A DNA stretch of 64,000 nucleotides from Phlebotomus papatasi (GCF_024763615.1 NC_077224.1:47874712-47938711), one strand, 5' to 3'. Shown: positions 24,330-35,688, numbered from the stretch's first letter. A program made the numbers and translations. Notes: a model not told the origin generated them from the sequence alone.

Positions 24330-25381
24330 GGGGAGACTGGGACAAAAAGTCACAAATCGAAAAATTCAAAATTCAATATCTTCCAAGGTAAAAAAGATAG
24401 CGGCTCAAATTTTTTTCTGTAGATAGCCTCCATAGACCTTCTTCAATGTCGTAAGTTTCTTAGAATTCGAACAAAGAATTTAGAAAATAACAAATATCGA
24501 AATTTTTAGACCTATTTTTGTAATGTCTTCCTTGCAGAAGATAACAATTATTACCTACTTATTTTCCAAAATTGATGCACTGGTAAATATTTTCTAAATA
24601 ATTTAGATTTTTTGAATACGAATCCGCTATCTATTTTAGAATTTCACAAAAGCTCTTTTCTCCAGAAATCCTTTTGTTAAAAATGGCCACTTGGGGTAAA
24701 AAGTAACAAAAGGTATGGAGCAAAAAGTAACGTAAGTAATAAGTAAAACGAAGCAATTTCTGATGTCTCACGGCGAAAAGAAACGTCATTACCATGTCTC
24801 ACTGCTTGTTGTTTGCATTGGTCAAACGATTTGCATTGTATTGTGTATTTTTTCTGAAATAGCTTGAAAAGCGCTTTTCTCGTTTTCTCACTTTTCTCGC
24901 AAAGAAAACGGTGTTTTACAAAGGTGTAGATGAATAAATTTTCTATGAAAATATGTCCTCTAGGTATTTTTTCAAACTTACGGAAGCCTGTAATGAAGCG
25001 AATCAAAATATGATAATACCCAATGTCTGGTACTATTTGCCCCAGCATTTTTGAGAATAGTTACAAAATTATTAATAATAATAATAATGCTGGCAAAACA
25101 TTCCATGAAGAAACTAGGCCTTCCCGTAAGGGGATTCCTGGCGACCTAAAGGGGATTCGAACCCGAGACACTTGACCCATTGAGTACCCAGTTACAAAAT
25201 TACCTTTTTTAAATTGGCTCGATAAACGTATTTCCTTGCAAAATAGAGAAAAGTAACTTTCACAAAGTCGTAGAGCGGTAAATTTCCTATAAAACTGCGC
25301 TACTTAGAAATTTTTGAAGCGTCCGAGTAGCTTGTAAAAAAATAAAATATCCGTTTTGTGACTTTTTGCCCCAGTCTCCCC
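24330..25381. mobile_element. TA-flanked GGGGAGACTGGGACAAAAAG element, complete
   Basis: The 1,052-bp element has GGGGAGACTGGGACAAAAAG and the inverse CTTTTTGCCCCAGTCTCCCC between TA at 24328-24329 and 25382-25383. It interrupts the ACCGGTT-rich repeat and itself carries a SINE (25072-25189). The words GGGGTAAAAAGTAAC and GAGCAAAAAGTAAC echo its tip inside. A 123-codon minus-strand frame (24677-25048) has no recognised domain. Confidence 0.88.
25072..25189 (-). mobile_element. tRNA-derived SINE, shortened copy 2
   Basis: The ATT-type tail (AATAATAATAATAAT) is followed on the minus strand by the distal body and the B-box region (GGGTTCGAATCCCC in reverse). The middle of the body is missing compared with copy 1. 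Direct repeats AGTTACAAAATTA flank it (25059-25071 and 25190-25202). It lies inside the TA-flanked element at 24330. Confidence 0.85.
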
Positions 25382-25383
25382 TA

Positions 25384-25565
25384 CCGTTTTTAGGAATGAT
25401 TCAACGGGATTTCGTCTAAGGACGAAATGTTCGCCTGGGTAATCTTTGAAACATATCCAAATGTGAAAAAATCACTCGACGCGTTTTCCAAAAATACTAA
25501 GAAAAAGGGTTTTTAAGGAAAAGGACAGGCGTCAGGGGAGAGTGAAGGTTGTTAACGATCTTTGG
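25384..25565 (-). repeat. ACCGGTT-rich dispersed repeat, 5' half
   Basis: Continuation of the inverse copy from 24329: CCGTTTTTAGGAATGATTCA, then TCGTCTAAGGACGAAATG. It marks the other side of the insertion. Confidence 0.75.
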
Positions 25566-27070
25566 GTTGACTTAAAATATAAAATATGCATGGTTATACA
25601 ATTTTTCAGAGCTTGAATTTTATTTTTTTTTCCTCTTATCCAAGAAAAAAATTATTGAGTATCCTATCTACCATGGTCTATCATTTGATCGAACGTACTA
25701 GGAAAAACCACCAAAAACGGTCGGTAGGTTTAGTGTTTAAAGGTCTTATACGGGCTTCAGACCTAAGGCTTAGCTATCTGGCTTAACTCCTCTAATTCCT
25801 CATCAAGCATGATTTCTTAGGAAATTGTTGTTTAGGATTGAATATTAAGGGCAAATGATTCATTAGATTTTGAAAAATTAATATAATTGCTTTTTGTTAA
25901 GATTTTTGAGATCTTTGGGAACTGGGTTAAACCTCCAGTCTAAAGCCGGCCTAAGAGTCGGGTAAAAATGCAGGTCATGTTAATGATTTAGGTGTGATTC
26001 TTTCATAATCACACCTATTTTCAATCAATTTATAGAGGGATTCCTGGTTATCTAAAGTAAAGTACCTTAAACCGTTTAGCTTTTGTATGTGACAACGAAC
26101 GAATGATGTTGTATCCTTAATTAGGCATGATTCTTGCATAATAACACTTATTTTCTGATGTTTTATAATATAGAGACATTGGAGGATCATTATACTGTGC
26201 TCCCTTATGTTCCAGACATAAATAATATATTTTATATTAAAATTCTATTTGATTTGATTTGACATGGGGGTGATATTGAACCGTATTAACGCTTCAGACT
26301 CACATTTAATCCGGCGCAATTTTAGTTTGAACCTGTTTAGGGTATAAACATAATCAATGTTAACACTTTGAACTTTGCATATAAGCAACGGCTTATTGAG
26401 TATCGGTCAGTAATCGCCATGGTTATTTGATACCAACCGACTGTTATAGTTGTTATAGCTCATTGGCCTACATTCACGATGAATAATGAACCATTTCCAT
26501 AGATGCAGGAGCTCCCACATCCCCACTCTTACTTCTTTCTAAATCAGTATAGATACTTTATTTCCATTGAGTATACCATATAGAGCAGACGTTCAGGTTG
26601 AAGCTACAGTATTCATTAGACATATTAATGATACAATTTAATTAGAAAGCATTGATTAAGATAATTAGGCATTTTAGCTTGATGTAAGATTCTGACAAGA
26701 GATACTAAATGAAAGCAATTTATGTTTGAATACAGGCTATAATCTTTGGTACTCGTTAATTTATAAAGAAAACTTCTCATTAGAAATATATAGAATTATG
26801 CTGCTCCTTCATGAAGGAGTCGGTACAGAATTGCGGAAGAAAATCTTGAGAAGAAAATGTGAACAAAACTGCAATATTACAAATCTTTCTAGCTCCTTTA
26901 TTCTATTGTACAATGGACAAGGAGGGGTTAAACCAGCTCTCCACACAAATTTCAATAAATTGTTTTTCTTGTTCTCATTCCCGGTGCTGCTGTTGATTGT
27001 CTCCATCCCAAAAATTCACCCACATCGTCCACTACTTCACCTTATTCACCTGCCTAATTCACTGATGCAG
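25566..27070. other. Upstream or intron DNA; short repeat at 25628-25740
   Basis: The part near 25628-25740 (GGTCGGTAGGTTTAGT) resembles 33590-33684. No gene is recognised elsewhere. The 138-codon frame ending at 27142 reads the first exon in the wrong frame. Confidence 0.5.
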
Positions 27071-27197
27071 TTCGAACGTTGGATATCGAAGCCGTGGAGG
27101 GTCGCAGTGTATCTTTGCCCTGTCCGCTGTCGGCCCCATTAGACGACGTTAATATGGTGTTATGGTTCCGAGACAATGCCGGCATCCCATTATACAG
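27071..27197 (+). CDS. Sidestep-family Ig protein, exon with start of Ig domain 1
   Basis: The exon follows a pyrimidine-poor acceptor (GATGCAG) and ends at AG|GTAATT. It begins with two bases that complete a codon and ends with two bases of the next. The translation holds LDIEAVEGRSVSLPCPLSAP, a typical first Ig strand with its cysteine, then VLWFRDNAGIPLY, the Ig tryptophan and the strand after it. This pattern is characteristic of the insect Sidestep family, cell-surface Ig proteins that act as guidance ligands for Beat receptors on motor axons. The next exon completes the serine after LY and continues in frame. The signal peptide must lie on an upstream exon that I could not identify. Which Sidestep paralogue this is cannot be settled from the window. 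Confidence 0.88.
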
Positions 27198-28273
27198 GTA
27201 ATTTTAATTACTATTTGTGTGCACTTTAAGATATTTTTGCTAAACTAGGTTAATGGTTGGAAACTTGTGTGCAGATGGAGACAGTGGAAGAATTAAAATT
27301 GAGCCCCCAAACCAACCGGCAAAATGCTGAGGATGAATAGTACGATTTTCACAGTCCACCCACCCAAGTCACATGTAAGCATGCTTCCTGGGTGCGACAA
27401 GTATCTTCCACCACCTCCTCATTCGCCAACCATTGACTTTTAATTGTAATTGTGTGTAATTGTGAAAAGTTTGAGAATTGAAATTACAAACTTTTATTGC
27501 GGCCACATTTTATATAATTTGTCTCCGACGCATATTAAAAGCTACAATTTATTAAAATTAGTTCCCAAGTGAAACTGTAGAAGAGCGATAAAAAACGGTG
27601 AGAATTTAGAGCGAAAATTATACTTCCGCGAAGAAGAATCTACCACAATTAAGCACAATTTTAATTGTTCATTGAAGTCCTTCTGTTACATTTTCCACCA
27701 TCTTCAGCTTCATCATATATTTGAATACTGACTTTACCAAAATCCAAGAACTAAGAATAATCTTACACTTGTAGAAATCACATAAAAAATTGCTTTAGCT
27801 CATGGTAAGGTAAGATTTCTTTTTATGAACTCAACCAAAAGAAAAACGAAATAAGCCACCTTTAGCTTAACAATTTCAGCTTTTGTGATTCGAAGTGAAA
27901 TCCGGTCTTGTGAGATAGGGCCCAAGCTTTGCAAGTAACAACCTCAAAACCGATTTTGGTAGTCGTTCCTTCCGTCCCGAAAGTCCGTTCCGTCCCGAAA
28001 GTCCGTTCCGTCCATTCCTAATACAAACTCTTTTGAAAAAAAAGGAAGTCGGAAAGAGATATCGACCAGCGATTTTCGGTAAAGATTTAACATTGGATGG
28101 CCGATATCAACTGATGATATCAGATCCATCGCAATCCCCATATTGCTATTTTAAAACACCCCCGAATATTGTTTAAAATGGGTCGGTTTCAAATTTTAGT
28201 ATGTCATATCCGGGCGTTGGATTAAAAAGTTAAATTTAATTAAATAGGACTCCTCCAATCACCTGACCTAAGC
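27198..28273 (+). other. Intron 1, 5' part
   Basis: The donor GTAATT starts the intron. I see nothing else except a short direct repeat TCCGTTCCGTCCCGAAAG near 27960-28010. Confidence 0.5.
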
Positions 28274-28466
28274 TAATAATAATAATAATATGCTGGCACA
28301 ACATGCATTATTTTTTTCATGTACGGGATGAGGTTGTCAGTCCCATGTCCGTGGAATCAAGTGCAGTGAAGCTCACTGGATGCAATCCGAACACACCTTT
28401 AACGCCAGAAAAATTCCTGGTGACCTAAAGGGGATCCGAACCCGGGACACTTGCATCATAGAGCGA
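28274..28466 (-). mobile_element. tRNA-derived SINE, copy 3
   Basis: The minus strand gives the family order: a tRNA-like piece with CGGGTTCGGATCCCC, TTTAACG-type junction, CAGTGAGCTTCACTGCACTTG and an ATT tail. The A box end is cut at about 28466. No clear target duplication is seen. It lies in intron 1. Confidence 0.8.
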
Positions 28467-28719
28467 TTACTATTATGAACTATTTAAGAGGGTTTCCCTA
28501 ATTACAAGGTCAAAATAGATCTTTAATTTTTATTCTTTAAATAGATAAGTAAACTATCTAAGAATATACTATCATTTCAGAAGCCGATTCGAAGTATTTA
28601 CGAATGCACAGAAACAAAAGTAAGGGTGCACAGAGCAAATTTGCAAACTTCAGGGAGATTATCCAAATTTTGAAGCGCGTTTTTTCTACTTCTCAGTTAT
28701 ATAAACTATTTTTTTTTAA

Positions 28720-29290
28720 CTTGTGACACGGTTAAAAGCCAAATGGTAAGAGATATCGACTTCCAGTCTTGGAAGACCCACTCCATAAGTCAACATTATC
28801 TAGGATAGTTTTTTCTTTTTTCCTCACCCCCTCCTTTCCCTCCAAAACCATGATTTTTGGTTCATTTCGCACACGACTTCTAATTTTTTTTTCATTTTCG
28901 AATACGTTTTAGAGGTAGTTAAGGCGAATATTTCGTCCTGGGGTACCTATTTTCGATAAACATTTGGATATTGAATTTTCGAAGATCAAAGTTAATCATT
29001 TTGGAGGGCTTATTTATAATCGATTTGCTTAAATTTGGATTTTTTGAAAGATCTTCAAATTTATAATCCGACTTAATCGGCCATGAGTCGGTATAGTACT
29101 CATAATTGATGTATCTTTCTCAATCATTTTTCAAAAATATTTTTTTATTTGTTCGAAAGCTTTGTGACACGGCTAGAGGCCAAACGGTAAGAGATATCGA
29201 CTTGCAGTTTTTGACGACCCCCCCCCCCCCTAATGAAGTCAACATTAGCTAGAACAGTCTTTTTAGTGTCCCCCACCTTCTCCTTATAAA
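28720..29290 (+). repeat. Dispersed repeat, CAAACGGTAAGAGATA subtype
   Basis: Two head segments (GCCAAATGGTAAGAGATATC near 28738 and GGCCAAACGGTAAGAGATAT near 29168) surround a body with ATTTCGTCC and TTTTCGAAGATCAAAG. A run of C lies at 29219-29230. It lies in intron 1. Confidence 0.65.
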
Positions 29291-29925
29291 AAACTACGAG
29301 CTGCAGCTTTCCCTCAAATTAGAGAGTGCTGGGACGAGGCGCTCCAATGAATCATTCATTTTATTCAGCCATTTCATAATATTTTTCCTTTAAAAAACAA
29401 TTATTTAGGCTCTTTAGATATGTATAAACCGTATAAACATATACCAAAAATTTCATTAGTATGAATCATTTCTCTGTCTTTAAAAAAATCACGAAAAACA
29501 GATCGTTTTCAGACTTCTAATTAGGGGAACTCCTTTAACGGAAAACCGGTTGCGAATATGTCATGCAGAATATTCCGAAAACTTTGATTCATTTTGATTG
29601 CGTTTTAGTATGCTGCAGTTGTTACCAAGACATTACCAATCATCCCGGGTCATATTTTCCTTAGCTATTCCCTGACTCCATTAATAAATTGAAAAAAAAA
29701 AATACCTTAACTTTTATCTCCTGTGACGATCTTGTGTTTTATCGATTTCGATAAAGCTTTAGTACATTCGGAGGCAACCAAATTTCCGAATGTTCAAAAT
29801 CCTGAAAGGGATGAAATTATATGGAGGATATTTTATATGTAGAATAATTTCAAAAAAAAATCCTTTTGCCTCCAGCAAGCTCGGATGCAATCGTGGGAGT
29901 AGCTATGACACTTTTTATAATTTAG

Positions 29926-30036
29926 GATTTTGGCTTCCGGGATTTTGGCTTTCTGGATTTTGGCTTTCGGGATTTTGGTGTTCGGGATTTTGGCCTTCGG
30001 GATTTTGGCTTTCGGGATTTTATTTTTCGGGATTAT
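29926..30036. repeat. 15-bp minisatellite, about seven units
   Basis: The unit GGGATTTTGGCTTTC is repeated about seven times with single-base changes. All three forward frames stay open in parts (GFWLS repeats) because the unit is a multiple of three. That alone explains the open frames, so I do not call a gene. Confidence 0.9.
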
Positions 30037-30462
30037 GATTGGGACCCAGTATGTTGTATTGATTGAGGCCTTTCCCATGATAAATCGCAATTCCCCCTAC
30101 TTCAATTCACTGTATCGGAATATAGACCTTTACTATAGCGAAGTTGACCGAACCTTATCTCTAATGCTTATTGGTAACCGATTTCAATGATTTTTTGTTG
30201 GCTTTTTGTATCAAGCTTTGTAGAATATTCAATGATGTGATAACCCTATATCACTGCGCCTAGCACTAGTTGTTAAACAGAAATTAAAAAAAAAATGTAA
30301 ATAGATAATTAGAATAACCATTGAGTAGTTGGAAATGGAAAATTAAATTTGAGAAAATGTTGAAAAAATCCCGCACAAGTGAAAACGGATCGAAAGAGTT
30401 TGATATGAATTGCCTAATAACGAAAACGTGTTGTATGATTTATTAATTTTGGATATGTTTTA

Positions 30463-31075
30463 GAAGTTACCTAGACGAGATAGGCGGGCATTTTTTCTAT
30501 ATATGAAAATACCCTTGAATTATTCCATATATAAACGGTTTTTCGAGGTCAAATGTTAAAAAAGTTCTAGAGAGCGAGTTTTTCTAACGAATGGCGTCAT
30601 ATTTGGGCTCGTTAGAAAGGTCATCGAATTTCTGACAGCCTGAACCTATTTCAATCTATTATGAACCGTTTAAAAACCGGTTGTGACCTGATTTCTCAAT
30701 TATAATTCATCTATTGTGGTCTATTGTAAATTTGTGAACAGTAGACGATGACAATGTACTTTCTTTTAAGGTAGGGTGAAAGGAACGCCTATTGACACTT
30801 TAAGAACTCGTGCCAGCAAATATTGACACCCTACTCTGTACCATTTGGGATACGAAATTTGAACATCTCTGTTTATAGTAAAAGGTATATTATAGAAAAA
30901 ACGTTATATTACTTATATTTTACTAGATACATTAAATAATTTTCAACATTTTGACAAAAGTGTCAATAGTGGTTCCCTGTCGAACAGACGTTCCTCCGAC
31001 CCTATAACGTCCAAATCACGAGTTAGAGCATTTTGCAAAGCATGAAATGCTTTGCCACCGCTTCTGCTACAGGGT
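30463..31075 (+). repeat. ACCGGTT-rich dispersed repeat with nested element
   Basis: The order AAACGGTTTTTCGAGGTCAA, AGAGAGCG, GGGCTCGTTAGAAAGG, GAACCG, GTACTTTCTTTTAAGG matches the family. It is then cut by the element 30774-31012 and resumes with CCAAATCACGAGTTAGAGC and TTTGCCACC. Confidence 0.75.
30774..31012. mobile_element. TA-flanked GGGTGAAAGGAACGCCTATT element
   Basis: The 239-bp element has an imperfect inverse at its right end (GTTCCTCCGACCC), between TA pairs at 30772-30773 and 31013-31014. TATTGACAC is paired with GTGTCAATA-type words near 30960. It is inserted in the dispersed repeat 30463-31075. Confidence 0.8.
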
Positions 31076-31505
31076 CATAAAAGTTCGATGGTGCTTTTCT
31101 TTCATACACTTTTATGAGGACATTCAATAATTTCATTTTTAATGGAGCATATAGTAATTATTTTACTATAAATTTGAAATTTTGCTGATTGCAGAGTTTA
31201 TTTCAGATATGTAATCAAAAATTGTAGCTCTCAACTTGGTTGTAAAGTGGGATTATTGTAGAGATTTCTCCCTTGTAAACCATTGTATCATTCATTGAAA
31301 AGTAACTATATTTAACATGTATAAAATATGCCAAAAGCTGCCCGCAAAGGAGCATAACTTTTGCTGTGGAGTACAATAAATTTGTGCTTGAATTGAGATT
31401 TTATGGTGCAATTGTGGTGGAAAAAGATTCACAGTTTACATCCCCCTGGCAGAGTGTTACAATTATCTCACCCAATTCACTTTCCTCTCTCGTTTTCCTT
31501 TGCAG

Positions 31506-31620
31506 TTTCGATTTTCGCAGTAAATCACTGTCACACGTGAGACACTGGTCAGCACCTGAAGTCTTTGGGTCTCGTGCAATGTTTAATGTGAAATCATCGC
31601 CAGCATCGTTGGACATTAAG
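31506..31620 (+). CDS. Sidestep-family Ig protein, middle of Ig domain 1
   Basis: The acceptor is TTTCCTTTGCAG and the donor AAG|GTGAAT. One leading base completes the AGT serine begun in the previous exon, and the exon ends on a full codon. The peptide reads FDFRSKSLSHVRHWSAPEVF, then GSRAMFNVKSSPASLDIK. The HWSAPEVFGSRA block and the ASLDIK strand sit before the YRC cysteine strand in the next exon, as expected for Ig domain 1 of Sidestep proteins. The neighbouring introns are 4.3 kb and 0.6 kb. A long open frame over the same DNA on the other strand (31401-31808) is a shadow. Confidence 0.9.
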
Positions 31621-32254
31621 GTGAATTTAATTAATCCATTGAACCATTCTCTCTCTCTGTCACTGGCTGAGATAATGTCCTGCAAGTCCCTGTACATGTA
31701 CTGGACCTTCCGTCCTACGACACAGTGTGTCCCAGAAAAAAAAAAACACTGACATGCCGCACAGAAATTTTCTGATACACAACATATGAACACATATGGA
31801 TGCGGCATGCGGAATATAAACGTGAATTTGATGGCACTTAATAAATTGCTATTCGCCGCAGGAATGGCTCAGGGCCGATATTTTTGAAGATAAGGTACTT
31901 CTCATATATCCCATTTATAAAATGCGGTGACTTTTCGCCCAATCCACCGAGTTGGATGTCAGTCCATGAAACTCCAATCTGTTTTGGGGGGTGTGAGCGC
32001 AAAGACCCTTCGCATATGCCCACAGATAAATCAAAATCGCAGATATTTTATTGCACTATTCTATATGAATTGCCCATATACTCACTGCCATGAGAGGATA
32101 CTATAGGAAAATTCGTGGCTTATATGCCATATCATTTATAACACACGTTGCAGACGTCAAGTAGAGAGAGAGTGAGAGAGAATTGGGGATATGGCGAAAA
32201 AAATACCAATGTGCTTGCTTTTATATGAGTGTGATTATTTTTCCGGTTTCCCAG

Positions 32255-32348
32255 GATATCAAGCGACACGATCAGGGAGTGTATAGATGCCGTATTGATT
32301 TTCGAACGAGCCAGACCCAGAGCTTTCGACATAATCTATCAGTCATAA
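32255..32348 (+). CDS. Sidestep-family Ig protein, end of Ig domain 1
   Basis: The acceptor is GGTTTCCCAG and the donor is the strong A|GTAAGT. The exon starts in phase 0 and leaves one base. The peptide DIKRHDQGVYRCRIDFRTSQ followed by TQSFRHNLSVI contains the D-x-G-x-Y-x-C signature of the Ig F strand, so the second cysteine of domain 1 is here. The SFRHNLSVI strand leads directly into domain 2 in the following exon. No stop or frameshift is seen, so the exon looks functional. Confidence 0.92.
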
Positions 32349-32994
32349 GTAAGTAGAAAGCATTTCAAATATCTCCCAATGGTATAAAACTGATAGGCAT
32401 TGTTAATTTTATCAAGTACACCTTTGACTACGTTTATACGTTAAATAAATATCGGACCAACTGTTTCTGGATTAAAGTTATTATTTATGTTTATTATTTT
32501 CTATTGTTTTATTTATTTATTTTGATGTACCGTGCACTTTTTGCCCGGTTCCTTCAGATTGAAGTGGGGTACCATCCTGGGAGGACCAGTGACCCTTTTC
32601 AGAAATCGGCATTTTGGTACTGGGATTTAACTTCGACCCCTTCTGAATTATATTGGTTACTCTAAACTTGGAAGGTTGGTTGCCAACCAGCAGCAGCCCA
32701 CAAGAAAGTACTCGATAAGTCTGTTGCTAGATACACAGACCTTCTAATTAGAGACGACTTCCACTTTGAGGAAAGGATGCCCAAGAAAATAATTAAAGCA
32801 ATACTTCATACACTCTGTCCCGGGATTATGCACATTTTCGGGACCGAAAAAATGCATCAAACGGCATTATGCATCGAGAAAATTTACATATCCGCGGGAG
32901 ATTTCTGTTGAATACATCGGCCGTAGAAAGAATTTTGCACGGAGTAAGAGTAGTCAGATCAAAAAGTATTGGAAAGTGTTCGGTCAGTTATACT

Positions 32995-33197
32995 TGATGG
33001 AAATTTAATAACACGGATTATGATCTGGATCAGAATTTATTCCTTCTATAGCTTCACACTACGTTAATGTTCATATTGTTCTGATATTAAATTTGTAGAC
33101 TTGAAGAAGGGGACAAATATCCCCGAAACGTAGTGTGAAGCTATAGAAGGAATAAATTCTAATCCAGGTCATAATCCGTGTTATTAAATTTCCATCA
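32995..33197. repeat. Inverted repeat with 69-bp arms and a hairpin motif at its centre
   Basis: The arms 32995-33063 and 33129-33197 pair almost fully (AATTTAATAACACGGATTAT with ATAATCCGTGTTATTAAATT). The 65-base centre holds the CTTGAAGAAGGGG...CCCCGAAACG motif. It lies in intron 3. Confidence 0.85.
33100..33130 (+). ncRNA. Hammerhead-like hairpin motif 1
   Basis: TTGAAGA, A, GGGGA, a loop of 6-7 bases, TCCCC, GAAAC. The stem of five pairs is perfect. Compared with a hammerhead core (CTGANGA, stem, GAAAC) there is T for C at the first position and one extra A. Activity is not claimed. Confidence 0.4.
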
Positions 33198-33237
33198 GAA
33201 CAAAAAGATTCAATTTTTTAATACTAAACCTCAACAG

Positions 33238-33480
33238 TTGGCCTTTGATCAATGTCCAGAGATGTAATTTCCCAGCAAAATCCTGTGTTTCCCTGGTGTT
33301 TCCTCATTAGGAGCGGAGCAGTCAAAATAGGACAAATTTCAGAGACATTGATCATTATTTTCATCACTGAGGAAGGCGCGTTGTTAGCGTCGAAAGCTTT
33401 GGCAAAGATTTTCGTGTTTTTCCTGTCCTGAAAGGATAAAACAACCCTGACGCAATCGGAGGAAGTTTCATCTTCCTATT
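33238..33480 (+). repeat. Repeat with hairpin motif 2, possibly Penelope-like
   Basis: The motif CTGAGGAAGGCGC, TTGTTA loop, GCGTC, GAAAGC (33367-33396) has a five-pair stem unlike that of motif 1, so pairing is conserved while the sequence is not. The surroundings contain no recognised protein. Confidence 0.4.
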
Positions 33481-33486
33481 TCCAAT

Positions 33487-33684
33487 AATACTAAACCTAC
33501 CAAGACCTGGTCAAACTGACCGGTTTAACATTAAACCTACCAATTGTTTTTGGTCGCTTTTGGTAATTTTTTCCTCTTCTCCTAGAAAAATTTGTTGAGT
33601 ATCCTACTCGTACCCTACCGCGGTCTGCCATTTGACCGAGCGTGTAAGGAAAAGCGGCCAAAATCGGCCGGTAGGTTTAGTAAA
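33487..33684. repeat. Inverted repeat with CTAAACCTACC ends
   Basis: ACTAAACCTACCAAG near 33489 pairs with GGCCGGTAGGTTTAGTA near 33679. A further ATTAAACCTACCAA lies inside at 33531. The inner part matches 25628-25740. Confidence 0.5.
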
Positions 33685-33815
33685 GAAAAAACCGACGTGA
33701 AAACTAGTTTTATCAATGGGGGTCCGGAAATCGCCGGAAGTAAAAAATCACTCAGGGAAAATGCATCATTTTTTCCAGAGCTTTCGACTCAGTCGCCAAG
33801 CATTCATCAAGTGGT
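33685..33815 (-). repeat. Repeat with hairpin motif 3, inverse of 43015-43150
   Basis: Read on the minus strand: TTGATGAATGCTTGG, GACTGAGTC, GAAAGCTCTGG, then TTTTCCCTGAGTGATTTTTT and AACTAGTTTTCACGTCGG. The same order occurs on the plus strand at 43015-43150. Confidence 0.6.
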
Positions 33816-35574
33816 CGGGGTCACCTCCATGGCAAGTTCTCTTTTTTCTGTGGAGCTATTTGCAGCCAGCTCCTTTACTCAACTCACAGATCCGATAGGG
33901 AAAAGTTATTTAGACAGAAATCTAGTATATTTATCCCTCCATCAGTAACTTCCAAAAGGGAAACAGTTCCAATTTTTAAGTTATTTCGCGTAACGCTCGC
34001 AAATGCAGAGAAATTCCCATACGTGTTTGTAGCGCAAAAGTGAGCTTTGGCTTCAACTCCATATTAGAAAAAAGTGAACCGCCTAAACCATAGAGGCTGG
34101 TACGAGAACGAGTTTCAACATGAAAGTGGTACTTCAGTCGATACAAATTTTCACTCTCACTGATCCAAACACACACCGAGATGGGCTGCTGTGAGCGGAT
34201 ACCCGTATCGAAGAATAAGATAGAATAGGAGTGGGGGAGCATAAGGGGCCTGGATGCATGGGTAATATGAAATGGAGAACTGACCCCTGGCAAAATCTTA
34301 TCTCTCTTAGAAGACTCAACTGTAATACATAAATTTTCCTAATTTGGAATAACAGTCGATGCTACTCTTAGATTCTTGCTTTACAAAAACGATAGAAACC
34401 AAAAGAGCATATGGTAAAACCGGAAGCGCGCAATCGTCAATACTGGAATAATGTCTTATACCCTAGACAGACTTACAGCTTAGTGATAGCTTAGTGAGAA
34501 ACTGATAGGAATGTATAGTCCAATCATTATTTTGATTATAATTACGTTAAGCAATCCCTCGGCTTAAGTCAAGTGTCAAGAGTGTCACTAGCACATAGGC
34601 TAGGCCTTCAATATTTTTGATTTTTTAATTTTTTTTTAAATTCTTTTTTTTAAATTCTTTTTCGTGAGTTTATTACTTAGCCTTCTTTTAAATCATTTAG
34701 ATAAAATCATAAATCATAATATTTGTGGAAATTTCACTTAAAATTACTTCAGGATTTATTTACCGTATAAACGTAGTCACTGCGTTTTTTTTTGGTTACC
34801 ATAAAAGAGAATAAAATATAGTTTTTCCTGGTACAATAGCACAATACAACGCGTAATGAATAATACTTGTCAGTTGATATGGGGTATATTTTGTGTATAA
34901 AAATCCCATTATAGATTCTCAATTCCGCTGTAGAAGTATTAAAGGTTCATTTAAAACTCATAATCAGAATTTTATGTTAACATAGCGTCAGACTCTGTCC
35001 TATTGATGCAATTCACAACTTTTCATTCCCGGGACATTAGCTTTTTCCTGGAATTCTTCCCTATGCCTCTTCAACAGAAATGTAAGAACTGAGAACAAAT
35101 AGGGCATGAGAAGAACATGATAAATAGTTGAGAAGGTGCAAAAAGTACAATTTGTGGAGGTGACAGTAGTGGAAGGGTTATGAAATTAAGAGAAGTGCCC
35201 TACCATAACTCCCAATAGGTCTGGGCTTTGTCTCAGTTATAGCATAATATTAGGAATATGTCTGTCTGCATATAAGAAACATTCGCCAGTATCATCACAA
35301 TATTGTATGCTAAAATTGTGCCCACTGTGTAAATCCCTTCATACTCATATTCAGTATGGGAACAATTCAAAATGACCAAATGAGTACTCAGAGGGTCAGC
35401 AGTTTTCAGTTGAAGTTATTTGTGCAAACAGTCGACCCACTTAATGTAGCCTTTTGGATGAGTAGCTGAGGCAAAACTTTAAACTATATATAATAAACCA
35501 TTAATAAAGTTGAGAGCCGGATGTTGTTTTGTGATGGCTAAAGTAAAATATACTTGTTCTATTCATTCGAACAG
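33816..35574. other. Intron 3, 3' part, nothing recognised
   Basis: AT-rich intron sequence. No repeat boundary or gene seen; the opposing frames at 33976-34319 show no family features. Confidence 0.5.
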
Positions 35575-35688
35575 TCCTGCCAGAGCATCCCATTGTCCTG
35601 GATCGCTGGGGACGTCAACTTAATGGAACTATCCTGGGTCCTAAGCAAGAAGGGGATGACATCATGATATCATGTCGTGTAGTTGGGG
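35575..35688 (+). CDS. Sidestep-family Ig protein, start of Ig domain 2
   Basis: The acceptor is TTCGAACAG and the donor G|GTGAGT. Two bases complete an isoleucine codon, and the exon ends with one base of a glycine codon. The peptide is ILPEHPIVLDRWGRQLNGTI followed by LGPKQEGDDIMISCRVVGG. It contains a possible N-glycosylation site (NGT) and the first cysteine of Ig domain 2 (ISC). The exon is followed by the longest intron in the window, about 16.1 kb, which is filled with mobile elements. Confidence 0.92.

Noticed and set aside
24677..25048. Possible transposase in the 24330 element
   Set aside because: The 123-codon frame has no DDE or helix-turn-helix features that I can see and lies in AT-rich DNA.
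26726..27142. A 138-codon frame overlapping exon 1
   Set aside because: It reads the exon in the wrong frame. The Ig frame is supported by the cysteine and tryptophan strands and by splice phases.
29790..30190. Overlapping frames with GFWLS-like repeats on both strands
   Set aside because: They come from a 15-bp minisatellite whose unit is a multiple of three.
31401..31808. A 135-codon minus-strand frame
   Set aside because: It is a shadow of the Ig exon on the plus strand and has no family features.
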